Assembly (NCBI GenBank): GCA_031406155.1 | Contig: JANOGW010000098.1 | Coordinates: 15,624 to 79,623 of the forward strand | Source of the DNA: JACMNW01 sp031406155 | Lineage (GTDB): Bacteria; Pseudomonadota; Alphaproteobacteria; Rhodobacterales; Rhodobacteraceae | Direction of reading: 5' to 3' | Length of the DNA stretch: 64,000 nucleotides | Shown: positions 16,028 through 24,967 of the stretch, in pieces | How the letters are laid out: each line of letters starts with the position of its first letter | How positions within the stretch are numbered: the stretch's first letter is position 1 | Translations under genes and position numbers: made by a program | The notes under the pieces: generated by a model | What the model saw: only the letters and a program-made list of their open reading frames with translations | Database searches by the model: none | What the model was told of the DNA's origin: nothing

Positions 16028-17231
16028 ACCCTCTGGCGACCACCGATACCCCATCTGCGAGGGCGTCGCTGGGATGGGTGACGATCACCTCGCCCTCGGT
16101 CAAACCGGTAATGACTTCGGCAAACTGGCTATTTCGTTTGCCAAGTGTAACGGATCGTAGCTGCACTTTGCCCGCCTCGACCACAAAGACCGACCACGCC
16201 CGGCCGTCCCGAAACGTGGCAGCCAGCGGAACTTGCAGCACCGGATCGCCCTGCCATTCCACGATCCGCAAGAACACCGAAAAGCCGTCGCCCAGCGCCG
16301 GTCTGTCCTGTGGCGGCGATGTCAGATCAAACAGGGCGTCCACCCGCTGTTCTTCGATCCCGAGCGCCGAAATACTGGTCCGTGCCTTGGGTTCGATGCG
16401 TGTCAATTCTGCCCGCAGCGTGCTGTCGCCACCCCAGCGTTCGACGTCGGCCGTTGCCCCCGCCTGCAGCCGGACAGCATCAGAGGACAAAAGATCGGCC
16501 ACGATTTCAAGATCGGCGGGATCGCCGATGGTGGCCAGCGGCGCGCCAGCGGCCACGGGGCGCGCGCTGATCGTCTCGACGGACAGGACCACGCCATCGA
16601 CCGGGGCGGTCAGCGTCATGCAACACCCACCGGCCACGGGATCCGCAGCACCCGGCTGGATCACCGCTGCCGTGGCACTGTCGAGGGCACTTCGAGACAT
16701 GATGATGCGGGCCTGCGCAGTATCGACTGCAGCATTGGCGATGGTCAGGCTTTGGGCGGCATCCTCCATTTGGGTCATCGTGGTGACGCCGCGATCCAGC
16801 AGCGTTTCGGTGCGGTCAAAATGCGTCTGCGCATGGGTGCGCTCTTGCAAAAGGCGGGTCAGGTCGGTTTCAGCCACCTGCATGGCCGCCTTGGCCTCAT
16901 TGATCGCCGCATCAGCCTGCAACCGGCTGCGTGCATCCAGCAGGCTGGAAGAAATCGGTTCGACCACCGCCACGACAGTCTCACCCTTGACGACCTTGTC
17001 ACCCACCTTGACCGGCGATCTTTGGGCAACACCAGCTATCGGGGCAGCGATTTCATAAAGATCGCGGATGCGCGTGCGGCCATCAACATCAATCGTTACC
17101 CGCATCGGGCCCGCCACGACGCGGTACGTATCAACCGGCACCGGATCAGTGCGAAAGCCGAAATAGGCCAGACCGCCGACGATTGCGGCACCGGTTGCAA
17201 CGGCCAATACCGTGCGGGACTTTGTCGGCAT
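16026..17231 (-). CDS. HlyD/RND-type periplasmic adaptor subunit of ABC exporter
   Basis: This 401-aa membrane fusion protein has one N-terminal anchor (VLAVATGAAIVGGLAYFGF). A barrel/lipoyl half-motif follows (GRTRIRDLYEIAAPIAGVAQRSPVKVGDKVVKGETVVAVVEP), then a long coiled hairpin (about residues 85-190), the second lipoyl half (LTAPVDGVVLSVETISARPVAAGAPLATIGD) and a beta-barrel C-terminus. It lies 4 bp downstream of the FtsX-type permease gene and completes a MacAB-like exporter. The substrate is unknown. Confidence 0.88.
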   Translation of the reverse strand: MPTKSRTVLAVATGAAIVGGLAYFGFRTDPVPVDTYRVVAGPMRVTIDVDGRTRIRDLYEIAAPIAGVAQRSPVKVGDKVVKGETVVAVVEPISSSLLDARSRLQADAAINEAKAAMQVAETDLTRLLQERTHAQTHFDRTETLLDRGVTTMTQMEDAAQSLTIANAAVDTAQARIIMSRSALDSATAAVIQPGAADPVAGGCCMTLTAPVDGVVLSVETISARPVAAGAPLATIGDPADLEIVADLLSSDAVRLQAGATADVERWGGDSTLRAELTRIEPKARTSISALGIEEQRVDALFDLTSPPQDRPALGDGFSVFLRIVEWQGDPVLQVPLAATFRDGRAWSVFVVEAGKVQLRSVTLGKRNSQFAEVITGLTEGEVIVTHPSDALADGVSVVARG

Positions 17232-17235
17232 CGGA

Positions 17236-19605
17236 TCACTCCCTCGTTTTCATTACGGACACCAGATCAAGATTGTCCAGCCTGCGCCGCACGATCAGCA
17301 CCGACGCGAGGGCTGCCGCCAGCACCACCAGGCTGGCGATCGCATAGGTTGATGGCTTCAGCACAAGCGGCAGCCGGTAAAGATCACTGGAGAACGCGTT
17401 CGTCATCGCCATGGCAAGCCATCGCCCGATCAGCCAGCCTGCCGGCTGCGCCAAGATCGCCAGCAGCATCGTCTCGCCGATCAGAATGTAGGATACATGC
17501 CAGCGCGAAAAGCCGAGAATGCGCAGCGACGCCAGTTCGCGTGACCGTTCCGACATCTGAATGCGCGCGCTGTTGTAAGCAACGCCAATGGTGATCAGCA
17601 CCGCGATGGTGACATAGATCGTCGTCATGATCATGACGTTTCGGCTGATCGTCGCCTCAAACGACCGGCGGGTTTGCGTCAACATGTTCGTCGCGGCCAG
17701 ATTGGGGATGTCTTTCAGTGCCTTGTGCAACGCGTCGGTCCACGCCACATCAAGCGTGACATTGGCCACGGTCACCTGCTGAGACTGATTGAAAAGCCGC
17801 GCGAGATAGCCCAGATCGACATATGCGCCCAGCCCGAAATACTGCGTGACCAGACCCGTCACCCGCATCTGGTGAATGCCCCGCTTTCCACTTAGAAACT
17901 CCGCCTCGACCATATCGCCTACCTGCACGCGCAACTGCGCGGCCAGTGCTTCTGACAACAAGATACCGCCCGGCGGGGTTTCCAGCACCTCCCCTGCCTG
18001 CGCCACCACCCGGCTTAGATCAGCGCCGGGAAACCGCGCCTCGACCGAGACGCGCTTTTCGAACCGGCCATGCCGCAAGACGGCGACATAAAATTGCTGT
18101 CCCTCGACTTGCAGCACGCCGGGCAGGCGCGCAACATCCTCGATCACCGAAACCGGCATCTCTTTGGTAAACACCAGCATCGCATCTTGCCTGTTCGACC
18201 GGTAGAAAGCCTGATCGATGATTTCGTCCAGCGCATCGCCCATGAACGACGATGCCATTACAGCCGCGACCGCCAGCGACAGGCCAAGTGCGCTCATGGC
18301 GGACCTTACCGGCCAACGCGTCAAGCTGCGCAGGATCATCACCGTCGGCTGCGAAAAACGTGCGCGCGCCATCGCGACATCGATCCATGTCCTGCGGAAC
18401 CGGGGCGGTGCTGGCGGCTGCATCGCGACTGCAGGCGATAGACGCGCAGCACCCAGTGCCGCGCGGGCGGCACCGAACGTGGTGGTGACAATCGCAAGAC
18501 TTCCCGACAAGCCGTAGACCCACGAAGACACGCGGAAAATCAGGAACGGGAAGTCGAAGAACTCGACATACATCTCTGCCAGCCCCCGGGCCAGCCAGCT
18601 GCCGACCGCCCAACCGATTGCGATACCGAATATGGCGATCAGGCCCGCCAGCATCAGGTAGTGGATGCAAACCTCGACATCGGAATAGCCGAGCGCCTTC
18701 AAAAGGCCGATCTCGCTGCGCTCCAGCGCCACGATCCGGCCCATCACCATGGCGACCAAAAAGGCCGAGATGGCAAAGAACATCGGCGGCAACACAAGCG
18801 CCATGCCGCGCAACTGCTTGATCTCGGCGTCAATGAAGCTGTTGGATTGATGCAGGTCGCGCCCATAGGCACCAAGACCGCCATAGGGTGCCAGCAGATC
18901 ATCGATGGCGTCGATCACCGGTTCGGGCTGCACCCGTGCATCAAGTTTTACACTCAGATCATTGAACGCACCGGTCATGTCGAAAACCGCCGCCGCCGCA
19001 TCATGCTGCATCCACAGGATGCCGAAATTCCGGTTGTCCGGCATCATCGCGCCCGGCCCTACCGTATAGATGAACTCGGGCGACAAAAGCGTGCCGGTGA
19101 TCGTCAGCGCGGTCTTGCGGCCGTTCATATTGGCGTCGATCCTTTCACCTGTGCGATACCCGTTCGCCAGTGTAAACGGTTGATTGACCGCCACCTCATT
19201 CGCGGTTTCAGGCATGCGGCCAGTCCGCAAGATCGGTAGATTTAGCTGCGGCTCGTCTGTTTGCGGCAGCGACAGCACGCGGCCCACTGCCACCTCTGAT
19301 CTGCCAGGAAGATCAAGGATCACATCACCGGAGATCCGCGCCTCGACCGTTTGCACGCCACTGATCTGACCGATCTCGCGCACCAGCCCTATGGGAGCAC
19401 GCCGGGCGGTAGCAAAAAGATCGGCAAAACGGTTGCGCTCGTAATACGTGTCGCGCGTTTCATCCAAAGCGCGGTACATGCCCAGCGAGGTAAGCAAGAT
19501 CGCCACCCCGCAGGCCAACACCAGCGCGATCGCCAGCGCCTGCGCCCAGAGCCTGCGGAAATCACGGATCAGCTTGCGGTCGATGGCGTGCAGGACAATC
19601 ACCAC
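17236..19605 (-). CDS. FtsX/MacB-like ABC transporter permease with two FtsX domains
   Basis: The 789-aa protein starts with a membrane helix (ALAIALVLACGVAILLTSLGMYRAL) and a large periplasmic domain. A first FtsX core follows (about residues 265-385, with AMVMGRIVALERSEIGLLKALGYSDVEV), then a short linker, another helix, a second periplasmic domain and a second FtsX core (about 665-780, with MSERSRELASLRILGFSRWHVSYILIGETMLLAILAQPAGWLIG). The start is GTG at 19605, overlapping the ATPase gene by 7 bp. Such permeases power export or mechanotransmission with a LolD/MacB-type ATPase. Confidence 0.88.
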   Translation of the reverse strand: MVIVLHAIDRKLIRDFRRLWAQALAIALVLACGVAILLTSLGMYRALDETRDTYYERNRFADLFATARRAPIGLVREIGQISGVQTVEARISGDVILDLPGRSEVAVGRVLSLPQTDEPQLNLPILRTGRMPETANEVAVNQPFTLANGYRTGERIDANMNGRKTALTITGTLLSPEFIYTVGPGAMMPDNRNFGILWMQHDAAAAVFDMTGAFNDLSVKLDARVQPEPVIDAIDDLLAPYGGLGAYGRDLHQSNSFIDAEIKQLRGMALVLPPMFFAISAFLVAMVMGRIVALERSEIGLLKALGYSDVEVCIHYLMLAGLIAIFGIAIGWAVGSWLARGLAEMYVEFFDFPFLIFRVSSWVYGLSGSLAIVTTTFGAARAALGAARLSPAVAMQPPAPPRFRRTWIDVAMARARFSQPTVMILRSLTRWPVRSAMSALGLSLAVAAVMASSFMGDALDEIIDQAFYRSNRQDAMLVFTKEMPVSVIEDVARLPGVLQVEGQQFYVAVLRHGRFEKRVSVEARFPGADLSRVVAQAGEVLETPPGGILLSEALAAQLRVQVGDMVEAEFLSGKRGIHQMRVTGLVTQYFGLGAYVDLGYLARLFNQSQQVTVANVTLDVAWTDALHKALKDIPNLAATNMLTQTRRSFEATISRNVMIMTTIYVTIAVLITIGVAYNSARIQMSERSRELASLRILGFSRWHVSYILIGETMLLAILAQPAGWLIGRWLAMAMTNAFSSDLYRLPLVLKPSTYAIASLVVLAAALASVLIVRRRLDNLDLVSVMKTRE

Positions 19606-20324
19606 ACGATCTCTGACGGGGCAAGACGCTGGGCGTTCACTTCCGTCTCCACAATCCGCCCATCCTGAAACCGGATCACCCGATGCGCCATTTTGCGGAT
19701 CTCGGCATTGTGGGTGATCACCACCGTCGTCGTGCCAAACCGCGCGTTGATGCCGTGCAGCGCCTCCAGCACCTGAACTCCGGTCTTGCTGTCCAAAGCA
19801 CCTGTCGGTTCATCGCACAGCAAGATTTCGGGCCGTTTGGCAATGGCGCGGGCGATGGCGACACGCTGCTGTTCGCCCCCAGACATCTCGGATGGGAAAT
19901 GATCCATCCGGTGGCCAAGGCCGACCAGATCCAACGCTTCTTCTGCCGGCATCGGGTTGTTGGAAACATCTGTGACAAGCTGCACATTCTCGCGCGCTGT
20001 CAGGCTGGGAACAAGATTATAGAACTGAAATACAAACCCGACATGGTCACGCCGATAGCGCGTCAAATCCCGATCGCCCATAGTGGTCAGTTCGGTATCG
20101 CGAAACCAGACTTGTCCGCCGGTCACATGGTCAAGCCCACCCAGAATGTTCAAAAGCGTCGATTTACCGCTGCCCGAAGGCCCCAGAAGCACGGTCAACT
20201 CGCCCGCATAAAGTGCCAGATCCACACCATCCAGCGCGCGCACCTTCACCTCGCCACTGGTATAGATCTTGGTCACACCTTCGGTGCGAAACACGATCTC
20301 GGGCGGGGCCGTCGGGGCGGTCAT
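19599..20324 (-). CDS. ABC transporter ATP-binding protein (LolD/MacB type)
   Basis: This 241-aa ATPase has Walker A GPSGSGKST, Q-loop FVFQFYNLVPSLTARENV, signature MSGGEQQRVAIARAI, Walker B ILLCDEPTGALD and the His switch VVITHN. The LTARENV stretch and short length are typical of LolD/MacB/FtsE-like subunits that drive FtsX permeases. The ATG at 20324 is chosen because upstream residues in the frame lack homology. It heads a three-gene operon with the permease and HlyD adaptor. The 362-bp region before it contains an FNR-type box, but that box is nearer the divergent gene. Confidence 0.9.
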   Translation of the reverse strand: MTAPTAPPEIVFRTEGVTKIYTSGEVKVRALDGVDLALYAGELTVLLGPSGSGKSTLLNILGGLDHVTGGQVWFRDTELTTMGDRDLTRYRRDHVGFVFQFYNLVPSLTARENVQLVTDVSNNPMPAEEALDLVGLGHRMDHFPSEMSGGEQQRVAIARAIAKRPEILLCDEPTGALDSKTGVQVLEALHGINARFGTTTVVITHNAEIRKMAHRVIRFQDGRIVETEVNAQRLAPSEIVW

Positions 20325-20686
20325 TTCCGCAAGACATGTACAGCGGCCCTTTGCAATGCCGACGATTTCGCAAGGCAGGTCCGGAACGGCGCCAAAAGCC
20401 CGGACGTCCCGGCCAATGAGTGCACGGACGAGTTGCCATATCCACCGCGGAAAGCGGCAAGAGCCTTCAAACGGTCGCCGTGCAGGCCGCGCGCCAGACC
20501 AGCGTTTTGGCCGTGGCGCGCGGAGCAAGGGAGTGTGGACCGGCGGGTTGAAGTAGACATTCTGGCGTCCGTTATCGCGGCAATCGTCATGAACTGTCGT
20601 GCGACCGGGCGCATCGTTTGTTGATACAGATCAAATGTGCTGCTGGCCGATCGGATACTCAACACCTGACTGCACAAGGGAACGAT
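20325..20686. other. Intergenic region between ABC exporter operon and 124-aa protein gene
   Basis: The 362 bp hold no supportable gene. Frames open here are low-complexity Arg/Pro-rich shadows. The only clear element is the FNR-type box at 20621..20634, close to the plus-strand gene. Confidence 0.6.
20621..20634. promoter_or_regulatory. Perfect FNR box before 124-aa unknown protein gene
   Basis: TTGATACAGATCAA matches TTGAT-N4-ATCAA at all ten bases. It is centred about 60 bp upstream of the ATG at 20687, compatible with a class II position at about -41.5. Confidence 0.75.
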
Positions 20687-21061
20687 ATGTCAGCGACGCG
20701 CAAGACCGTGCAACACCCACATCAACCGGGCGCGATGTCGGACCGGCCATGCGACGATCCGCTATGGCGTGGCGCTGTGCAGAACTGTGGCGAACGGTCA
20801 AACGATGCTAATGCTTCGTTGCTACTTGACGCGCTGATGCAACGCCCGCCCGGTGCCTCATGCCCCGTCGGTACGCTCGAATTTACCGCCGCAATCCTGA
20901 TGGATCAAGGTAGCAGTCTGGACGATCTTATTGAGGTGTCAGCAAAGATGCGCGGCCTGATCTTTCGCGCCTATGCCCGCCGGATCAGCGACCTGATGCT
21001 GGTATATGGCACTGTCGATCTGGCCGGGCCGCACAGCGTCACGGGTGGCACACTGCACTGA
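20687..21061 (+). CDS. Hypothetical protein under FNR box
   Basis: This 124-aa protein belongs to no family I recognise. The N-terminal half is polar and probably disordered, with three cysteines. The C-terminal half looks helical (LLLDALMQRPPGASCPVGTLEFTAAILMDQGSSLDDLIEVSAKMRGLIFRAYARRISDLMLVYGTVDL). There is no signal peptide or membrane helix. AAGGGA precedes the ATG. It lies alone between a perfect FNR box and the arginine deiminase operon, which has its own box, so it is probably a single-gene transcript induced at low oxygen. The frame has typical codon use, which supports a real gene. Confidence 0.65.
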   Translation: MSATRKTVQHPHQPGAMSDRPCDDPLWRGAVQNCGERSNDANASLLLDALMQRPPGASCPVGTLEFTAAILMDQGSSLDDLIEVSAKMRGLIFRAYARRISDLMLVYGTVDLAGPHSVTGGTLH

Positions 21062-21185
21062 AAGACGCCGCCACCGTGAAACCCCTGACACCGCTGTCAT
21101 CGTGGATTTGAGGTTTTGTGTTCTTCGTTGACCTTTTAGTCGGCATCTTGCACCAGCCGAACCCCGCTGCATTCGAGATACGGAT

Positions 21186-21199
21186 TTGATCCGCATCAA
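21186..21199. promoter_or_regulatory. Perfect FNR box before arginine deiminase operon
   Basis: TTGATCCGCATCAA matches the consensus at all ten bases and is centred about 80 bp upstream of the transporter ATG at 21272. ADI operons are activated by FNR-type regulators (for example ANR in Pseudomonas), so function and site agree. Confidence 0.8.
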
Positions 21200-21271
21200 C
21201 GCAGCCCGGTCAATGGTCGATACTCTGATCCGGCAACTGCACAATCCGGCCCTGGCCGAGAGGAGCCTGCC

Positions 21272-22729
21272 ATGTCAGACACAACGCCCACTGCATTGAA
21301 ATCCGATACGCCCGACCAGGCCCCCGGCATCCGCGACAGGTTCCCGTCGGCGTTCACCATCCTGTTTGCGCTGATCTTGATCGTTGCCGGGCTGACCTGG
21401 ATCATTCCCGCCGGGCAGTATGAACGCGTCCCGAATGAAGAGTTGGGCAAGGATACGCCCGTGCCCGGCACCTACCAGACCGTGGCAAGCGATCCACAGG
21501 GCGTTCTGGACGCTCTGCGCGCCCCGATTGCGGGCTTTTATGACCCAGCATCCTACGCCGCAAACGCTATCGATGTGTCGCTATTCGTGTTGGTTATTGG
21601 CGGCTTTCTGGGGGTGGTCAACCGCACCGGCGCCATCAACGCAGGCATCACCGCGGCGATGCGCCGGATGCAAGGCCGCGAGAAGTGGATGATCCCGATC
21701 CTGATGGCCCTCTTTGCCGCTGGCGGCACAACGTATGGCATGGCCGAGGAAACGCTGGCGTTTTACGCCATCCTGATCCCCGTGATGATCGCTGCGGGTT
21801 ATGATGCGGTGACCGGGGTCGCGATCATCCTGATCGGGGCCGGGATCGGTGTGCTGGGGTCAACCATCAATCCCTTCGCCACCACCATCGCATCGAACGC
21901 GGCAGGCATTCCGTTCACTGACGGCCTGATCCTGCGGCTGGCGATCCTTGGAATTGGCTGGCTGATCTGCGTGGCCTTCGTGATGCGCTATGCGGCGCGG
22001 GTAAAGGCTGATCCGGCCTCGTCCATCGTCGCAGATCGTCAGGACGAAAACGCTCTTCACTTTCTGGGCAAGAATGTCGCGCTCGAGTCAGGTGTCACCA
22101 CCAATCAATCTATCGTGCTTATCCTGTTTGCAGCCACATTCGGCCTGATGATCTGGGGCGTTTCATCGCAGGGCTGGTGGATGGCCGAAATGTCGATGCT
22201 GTTTCTGGGCGCGGCTCTGGTCATCGGAACTGTCGGCTGGATCGGCGAGAAGCCGTTTGTCGAAAGCTTCGTCGATGGCGCGCGTGATCTGCTGGGTGTG
22301 GCACTGATCATCGGGCTGGCGCGCGGCATCGTCGTCGTCATGGATGCCGGACGCATCACAGACACCGTGCTCAATGCCTCAGAGCAAGCCATCGCAGGCA
22401 CATCCGACGTGGTGTTCATCAACGCGATGTACTGGATCGAGGTGGCGCTCAGCTTTCTCGTGCCATCAACCTCGGGCTTGGCAGTGCTGTCGATGCCCAT
22501 CCTGGCACCTGTGTCGGATTTTGCCGGTGTCGACCGGTCACTGGCCGTCACCGCCTATCAGTCCGCCTCTGGCATCGTGAACCTGATCACGCCGACGTCT
22601 GCTGTGGTGGTCGGCGGGCTTGCCATCGGGCGCGTGCCTTATGACCGCTGGTTGCGGTTCATCGCGCCATTGCTGCTGATCCTGACCATCCTGATCATGG
22701 CCGCCCTCAGCCTTGGGGCAATGCTGTGA
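21272..22729 (+). CDS. arcD: YfcC/ArcD-type basic amino acid antiporter
   Basis: This 485-aa protein has about 12 membrane helices and belongs to the YfcC/DcuC-like (C4-dicarboxylate anaerobic carrier) superfamily. Recognisable parts are FPSAFTILFALILIVAGLTWIIPAGQYER, VLVIGGFLGVVNRTGAINAGI, GGTTYGMAEETLAFY and LSFLVPSTSGLAVLSMPILAPVSDFAGV. As first gene before arginine deiminase it is inferred to exchange external arginine for ornithine. It is not the classical APC-family ArcD, so the symbol is by context. GGAG precedes the ATG, and the end overlaps arcA by 4 bp. Confidence 0.82.
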   Translation: MSDTTPTALKSDTPDQAPGIRDRFPSAFTILFALILIVAGLTWIIPAGQYERVPNEELGKDTPVPGTYQTVASDPQGVLDALRAPIAGFYDPASYAANAIDVSLFVLVIGGFLGVVNRTGAINAGITAAMRRMQGREKWMIPILMALFAAGGTTYGMAEETLAFYAILIPVMIAAGYDAVTGVAIILIGAGIGVLGSTINPFATTIASNAAGIPFTDGLILRLAILGIGWLICVAFVMRYAARVKADPASSIVADRQDENALHFLGKNVALESGVTTNQSIVLILFAATFGLMIWGVSSQGWWMAEMSMLFLGAALVIGTVGWIGEKPFVESFVDGARDLLGVALIIGLARGIVVVMDAGRITDTVLNASEQAIAGTSDVVFINAMYWIEVALSFLVPSTSGLAVLSMPILAPVSDFAGVDRSLAVTAYQSASGIVNLITPTSAVVVGGLAIGRVPYDRWLRFIAPLLLILTILIMAALSLGAML

Positions 22730-23952
22730 CCGGGCTTGGCGTCCACTCCGAAACTGGCAAGTTGCGCAAGGTCATCGTCTGCGCGCCGGGGCTTGCACAT
22801 GAACGCCTGACCCCAGCCAATTGCGACAGCCTGCTGTTTGACGATGTGTTCTGGGTGCAGCAGGCGCGCAGCGATCATCGAGACTTCTGCGACAAGATGG
22901 TGGATCGCGGGGTCGAGGTTCTGGACGTCCATGATCTGTTGACCGAAGTTCTTGCGCACAAGGCCGCACGGCGCTGGCTGCTGGATCGGTGTTTGACTGA
23001 AAACAGCATCGGTGTCGGCATGCTGGACGAGATGCTGGGCTGGTGCGAGGACATGCCGTCTGCCGCCCTCGCCCGGTTTCTGGTGGGCGGAATTGCCGTT
23101 CATGATCTGCCGTTTGCGCCATCCGGCATGGTGGCGTCGGTCTTGGGATCGGAGGGGTTCTTGCTGCCGCCCCTGCCCAATATGATGTTCACCCGCGACA
23201 CCTCATGCTGGATTTATGGCGGACTGACAGTCAACCCGATGCACTGGCCAGCGCGCCAGAACGAGACATTGCTGATGGCCGCGATCTATCGGTTTCACCC
23301 GCTTTTCGCCAAAACAGCAAAGATCTGGTGGGGCAACCCCGATACCGATTTCCGCCCGATAAGTCTGGAAGGCGGTGATGTCATGCCTGTCGGGCACGGC
23401 ATTGTCCTTGTCGGGATGGGCGAACGGACCACGCCCCAAGCAGTGGGCCAACTGGCCCGCGCGCTTTTTGCGGCAGGTGCTGCAACCCGCGTGATTGGCT
23501 GCGCCCTGCCGCCGTCCCGTGCCGCCATGCATCTGGATACCGTGTTCACCCTGTGTAACCGCGATATTGCCACCAGCTTCGTCAGCATTGCCGAAACGAT
23601 AAAGTGCTTCAGCATCCGCCCTGACGACACTCCCGGTCTGTTGGATATCCGGCGGGAGTTCGATGGATTCTTTGATGTCGTCACACAAGCCCTTGGCATC
23701 AAGCATCTGCGTATCATCCCTACCGGCGGCGATAGCTATGAACAGGCGCGCGAACAATGGGACGATGGCAACAATGTCGTCGCAATCGAGCCCGGCGTCG
23801 TGATGGCCTATGACCGCAACACCCACACCAACACGCTGCTGCGCAAGGCCGGGGTCGAGGTGATCACCGTGCGCGGGTCCGAACTCGGTCGCGGTCGCGG
23901 CGGCGGCCATTGCATGACCTGCCCGATCCAGCGCGATCCCCTCGACTATTGA
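22726..23952 (+). CDS. arcA: Arginine deiminase
   Basis: The 408-aa enzyme hydrolyses arginine to citrulline and ammonia, the first step of the ADI pathway. Motifs seen are SETGKLRKVIVCAPG near the N-terminus, FTRDTSCWIYGG, LEGGDVMPVGHG, MHLDTVFTLCNRD and the C-terminal GRGRGGGHCMTCPIQRDP with catalytic Cys396. Length is typical of the family. The start is GTG in a GTGA overlap with the transporter gene, implying translational coupling. It is second in the arcDABC order. Confidence 0.96.
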   Translation: MTGLGVHSETGKLRKVIVCAPGLAHERLTPANCDSLLFDDVFWVQQARSDHRDFCDKMVDRGVEVLDVHDLLTEVLAHKAARRWLLDRCLTENSIGVGMLDEMLGWCEDMPSAALARFLVGGIAVHDLPFAPSGMVASVLGSEGFLLPPLPNMMFTRDTSCWIYGGLTVNPMHWPARQNETLLMAAIYRFHPLFAKTAKIWWGNPDTDFRPISLEGGDVMPVGHGIVLVGMGERTTPQAVGQLARALFAAGAATRVIGCALPPSRAAMHLDTVFTLCNRDIATSFVSIAETIKCFSIRPDDTPGLLDIRREFDGFFDVVTQALGIKHLRIIPTGGDSYEQAREQWDDGNNVVAIEPGVVMAYDRNTHTNTLLRKAGVEVITVRGSELGRGRGGGHCMTCPIQRDPLDY

Positions 23953-23964
23953 AAGGCGCCCCCG

Positions 23965-24966
23965 ATGTCGATCAACCTGCACAATCGTTCGTTCCTGACG
24001 CTGCGCGATTTCACCCCGGCAGAGATCGGGTTCCTTTTGCACCTGTCGGCGGATCTGAAGGTCGCCAAATATGCCGGAACCGAAGTGCAGCGCCTGATCG
24101 GCAAAGAGATCGCGCTGATATTCGAGAAAGACAGCACCCGCACCCGCGTCGGGTTCGAGGTAGCAGCGTATGATCAGGGTGCGCACGTAACCTACCTTGG
24201 CCCCTCCGGCTCTCACATCGGCAAGAAGGAATCCGTCAAGGACACGGCACGGGTCTTGGGCCGGGTCTATGACGCCATCGAATACCGCGGCTTTGGCCAA
24301 AGCATTGTTGAGGAGCTGGCAAAATGGGCCGGGGTGCCGGTCTACAACGGCCTGACGAATGAATTTCACCCGACCCAGATCCTTGCCGATCTGCTGACCA
24401 TGCGGGAACATAGCGACCGACCATTTAGCGAGCTATCATTTTGCTTTCTTGGCGATACCGGCAACAACATGGGCGACAGTCTGATGATCGGCGGCGCAAA
24501 GATGGGCATGGATGTGCGTCTTTGTGGCCCAAAAGACCTGTGGCCCGACGCCGCCCTTGTTGCCGAAGCCCGCGAAATTGCCGCCACCACTGGCGCACGC
24601 TTGACCCTGACCGATGATGTGTCGGTCGGTGTCAGAGAGGCGGATTTTCTTTACACCGATGTCTGGGTTTCGATGGGCGAACCCGACGATGTCTGGGCCG
24701 CGCGGATCAAGTTGCTGCTGCCCTATCAGGTCAATGCCGCAATGATGCGCCAGACGGTTTGGCCAGATACCAAGTTCATGCATTGCCTGCCCGCCTTTCA
24801 CAACACCGACACCGAAGTGGGGGCGAAGATCGCAAAGACCTATGGCCTCGACGCGCTGGAAGTCACTGACGAGGTGTTCGAAAGCCCGGCCTCGATCGTT
24901 TTTGATCAGGCCGAAAACCGGATGCACACGATCAAGGCCGTGCTTGTGGCCACTTTGGGTGGCTGA
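23965..24966 (+). CDS. arcB: Catabolic ornithine carbamoyltransferase
   Basis: This 333-aa enzyme phosphorolyses citrulline to ornithine and carbamoyl phosphate. It contains the carbamoyl-phosphate site FEKDSTRTRVGFEVA, FHPTQILADLLTM, FLGDTGNNMGDSLMIGG, the SMGEPDDVW loop and MHCLPAFHNTDTEVG. Length (about 330) and position between arcA and arcC favour the catabolic ArcB type over anabolic ArgF. It starts 12 bp after arcA with a GAAAGG site, and its stop is one base before the arcC ATG. Confidence 0.95.
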   Translation: MSINLHNRSFLTLRDFTPAEIGFLLHLSADLKVAKYAGTEVQRLIGKEIALIFEKDSTRTRVGFEVAAYDQGAHVTYLGPSGSHIGKKESVKDTARVLGRVYDAIEYRGFGQSIVEELAKWAGVPVYNGLTNEFHPTQILADLLTMREHSDRPFSELSFCFLGDTGNNMGDSLMIGGAKMGMDVRLCGPKDLWPDAALVAEAREIAATTGARLTLTDDVSVGVREADFLYTDVWVSMGEPDDVWAARIKLLLPYQVNAAMMRQTVWPDTKFMHCLPAFHNTDTEVGAKIAKTYGLDALEVTDEVFESPASIVFDQAENRMHTIKAVLVATLGG

Positions 24967-24967
24967 G

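Noticed and set aside
16233..17594. 453-codon open frame on the + strand
   Set aside because: It is a shadow of the HlyD and FtsX-type genes with low-complexity His/Arg/Gly sequence.
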